Below are positions 63,108-64,000 of a stretch of 64,000 nucleotides of DNA, in pieces. The translations under genes were made by a program, and so were the position numbers. The stretch covers positions 1 to 64,000 of the forward strand of contig NZ_AP024109.1 of assembly GCF_016591715.1 (NCBI RefSeq). The letters run 5' to 3'. Source of the stretch: Mesorhizobium sp. J8 (GTDB taxonomy: Bacteria > Pseudomonadota > Alphaproteobacteria > Rhizobiales > Rhizobiaceae). Position 1 is the first letter of the stretch. Each line of letters begins with the position of its first letter. The notes beneath the pieces are model-generated. The model was not told the DNA's origin. It saw only the letters and a list, made by a program, of their open reading frames with translations, and did not search any database.

Positions 63108-63542
63108 TTAGCGGGCGGAGAAGCCCGGAGGCGTCCGGCCTACGCGCGCCTTGCGGGCGGCGTAGCGCGCGTCACGCTTAGCCTTGCGCGCCGCTTCCTC
63201 GGCGAGCTCGATCGCGATGCGCTCGGCCTCCTCGGCTTCGCGGCGCCTGGCCTCTTCGGCCGCAGCTGCTTCCGCGGCCAGACGCGCCGCCTCGGCAATC
63301 GCCTCGCGCTCGGCCTTCTCGGCCGCTTCACGCGCCAGCTTTTCCTGCTTCAGTCTTGCCTTTTCGGCCTCGCGGATGGCGCGGGCCTCGAGGATCGCCT
63401 TGCGTTCGGCCTGGCGGGCGAGCACAGCCGGATCATCCGCCGCCGGTCTTGCCTTGAAGCGCTCGAGCAGCGCCTTCTTTGCCTCGTTCGCGGCGTTGCG
63501 CCGCTCGAAAATGTCTTTTTCCCTGTAGATAGCCAAGTGCAC
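63108..63542 (-). CDS. DUF6481 family coiled-coil protein
   Basis: This 144-aa protein has the DUF6481 N-terminus (KDIFERRNAANEAKKALLERFKARP) followed by a long charged Ala/Glu/Arg-rich helix that would be coiled coil or extended. The function is unknown. The start is GTG 63542 or TTG 63536; the latter has AGGGAAG at a better distance. It is convergent with sugE and divergent from the oxidoreductase at the window end. Confidence 0.8.
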   Translation of the reverse strand: MHLAIYREKDIFERRNAANEAKKALLERFKARPAADDPAVLARQAERKAILEARAIREAEKARLKQEKLAREAAEKAEREAIAEAARLAAEAAAAEEARRREAEEAERIAIELAEEAARKAKRDARYAARKARVGRTPPGFSAR

Positions 63543-63766
63543 TTCCCTGCAGTCTATTTGCGACGCTTACATACGCGCGAAACCGGCGAGTTCAAGCGCC
63601 AAATCGGTATGCCAGCCATGAAAAATCCGGGCTTGTTGCCGCAGGGATACGGCGCGGCAATGCATGATGCACTGTTCACAGATCGCGCCTCTGGCGGGCG
63701 GCGGGGCAGATCGTTACCTCTAGCGCCGACAAGCAACGCCACGCGAACATCTCAGGGTATAACCCA

Positions 63767-64000
63767 ATGGAACTCGGTCTCTACACTTTCGCCGACGTCA
63801 GTCCGGAGCCGGGTCCCGGCGCCATCGGCCCGCATGAGCGGCTGCGCAACCTCATCGAGGAAATCGAGCTGGCCGACCAAGTCGGTCTCGACGTGTTCGG
63901 GCTCGGCGAGCATCACCGCCCCGACTATGCCGCCTCCGCGCCGGTCGTGGCGCTTGCCGCCGCGGCCGAGCGCACGAAGAAGATCCGCCTTACCAGCGCG
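63767..64000 (+). CDS. Luciferase-like (LLM class) flavin monooxygenase, 5' part
   Basis: The first 78 codons of a luciferase-like monooxygenase are present. [15 protein letters not shown], then [34 protein letters not shown] and KKIRLTSA match the N-terminal strands of the family, in which GEHH is near the FMN site. The rest lies beyond base 64000. The substrate is unknown. No strong ribosome site is seen before ATG 63767. Confidence 0.85.
   Translation, partial: MELGLYTFADVSPEPGPGAIGPHERLRNLIEEIELADQVGLDVFGLGEHHRPDYAASAPVVALAAAAERTKKIRLTSA

Overview
This 64 kb window is GC-rich alphaproteobacterial chromosome and looks like Mesorhizobium or a close relative (Hyphomicrobiales, Phyllobacteriaceae). 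The evidence is the gene content and order, the codon use, the dispersed rhizobial palindromic elements in the gaps, an Irr-type iron palindrome upstream of mbfA, and GGAAC-N16/17-CGTT promoters of the EcfG general-stress type. The first genes (PEP synthase/PPDK regulator, maf, aroE, coaE, dnaQ, secB, fxsA, Tim44-like, mltA, Smr) follow the order found on one side of the replication origin in many alphaproteobacteria, so oriC probably lies just before base 1 (inference).

Layout. 1-8.3 kb: origin-proximal housekeeping block with many ATGA-type overlaps. 8.5-11.8 kb: transglutaminase-like protease, intracellular PHB depolymerase, RlpA and a small membrane protein. 11.8-18.9 kb: a minus-strand sulfonate block, tauABC followed by ssuADCB; ssuA and tauA share an almost identical 22-bp upstream motif. 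19.2-23.6 kb: a possible leader peptide, a flavoprotein, then cystathionine beta-synthase and gamma-lyase (reverse transsulfuration). 23.6-24.4 kb: a lower-GC Sel1-repeat gene that looks foreign. 24.7-28.2 kb: D-amino-acid dehydrogenase, an Asp/Glu racemase-family protein, a GNAT protein and tRNA-Leu(CAG). 28.5-33.1 kb: glk, an MsbA-like exporter, dapB and gpmA on the minus strand. 33.3-37.2 kb: mepA, an epimerase, queG and a glutathione transferase. 37.2-43.4 kb: a pair of palindromes, uppP, yraN, rsmI, and rph-VOC-rdgB-hemW. 43.5-48.4 kb: hrcA, a 65-aa protein, a sorbosone dehydrogenase-like protein, a LysE exporter and cysK. 48.5-52.5 kb: an ECF sigma factor with a C-terminal extension plus its YCII/DGPF-like partner, a fused dehydrogenase-DUF4166 protein and a DCC protein.

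52.8-57.2 kb is a stress and repair block: a YciE-type ferritin-like protein, then ku-ligD for non-homologous end joining. Each transcription unit has its own EcfG-type promoter. 57.4-60.2 kb: an ArsR-family regulator divergent from two dimeric alpha/beta-barrel genes, and the ferritin-like/VIT iron exporter mbfA behind a perfect Irr-type palindrome. 60.3-64 kb: a conserved small protein, a GFA-family gene broken by a one-base deletion, a cation diffusion facilitator, a 41-aa basic protein, and a SugE/Gdx exporter preceded by two ACGA-loop hairpins that match a guanidine-II (mini-ykkC) riboswitch. The window ends in a DUF6481 gene and the start of a luciferase-like monooxygenase.

Several families of short intergenic palindromic elements occur in multiple copies, some carrying the stop codons of neighbouring genes. 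No CRISPR array, prophage or intact insertion sequence was seen. The clearest regulatory findings are the guanidine-II riboswitch, the Irr box, the two EcfG promoters and the shared tau/ssu motif.
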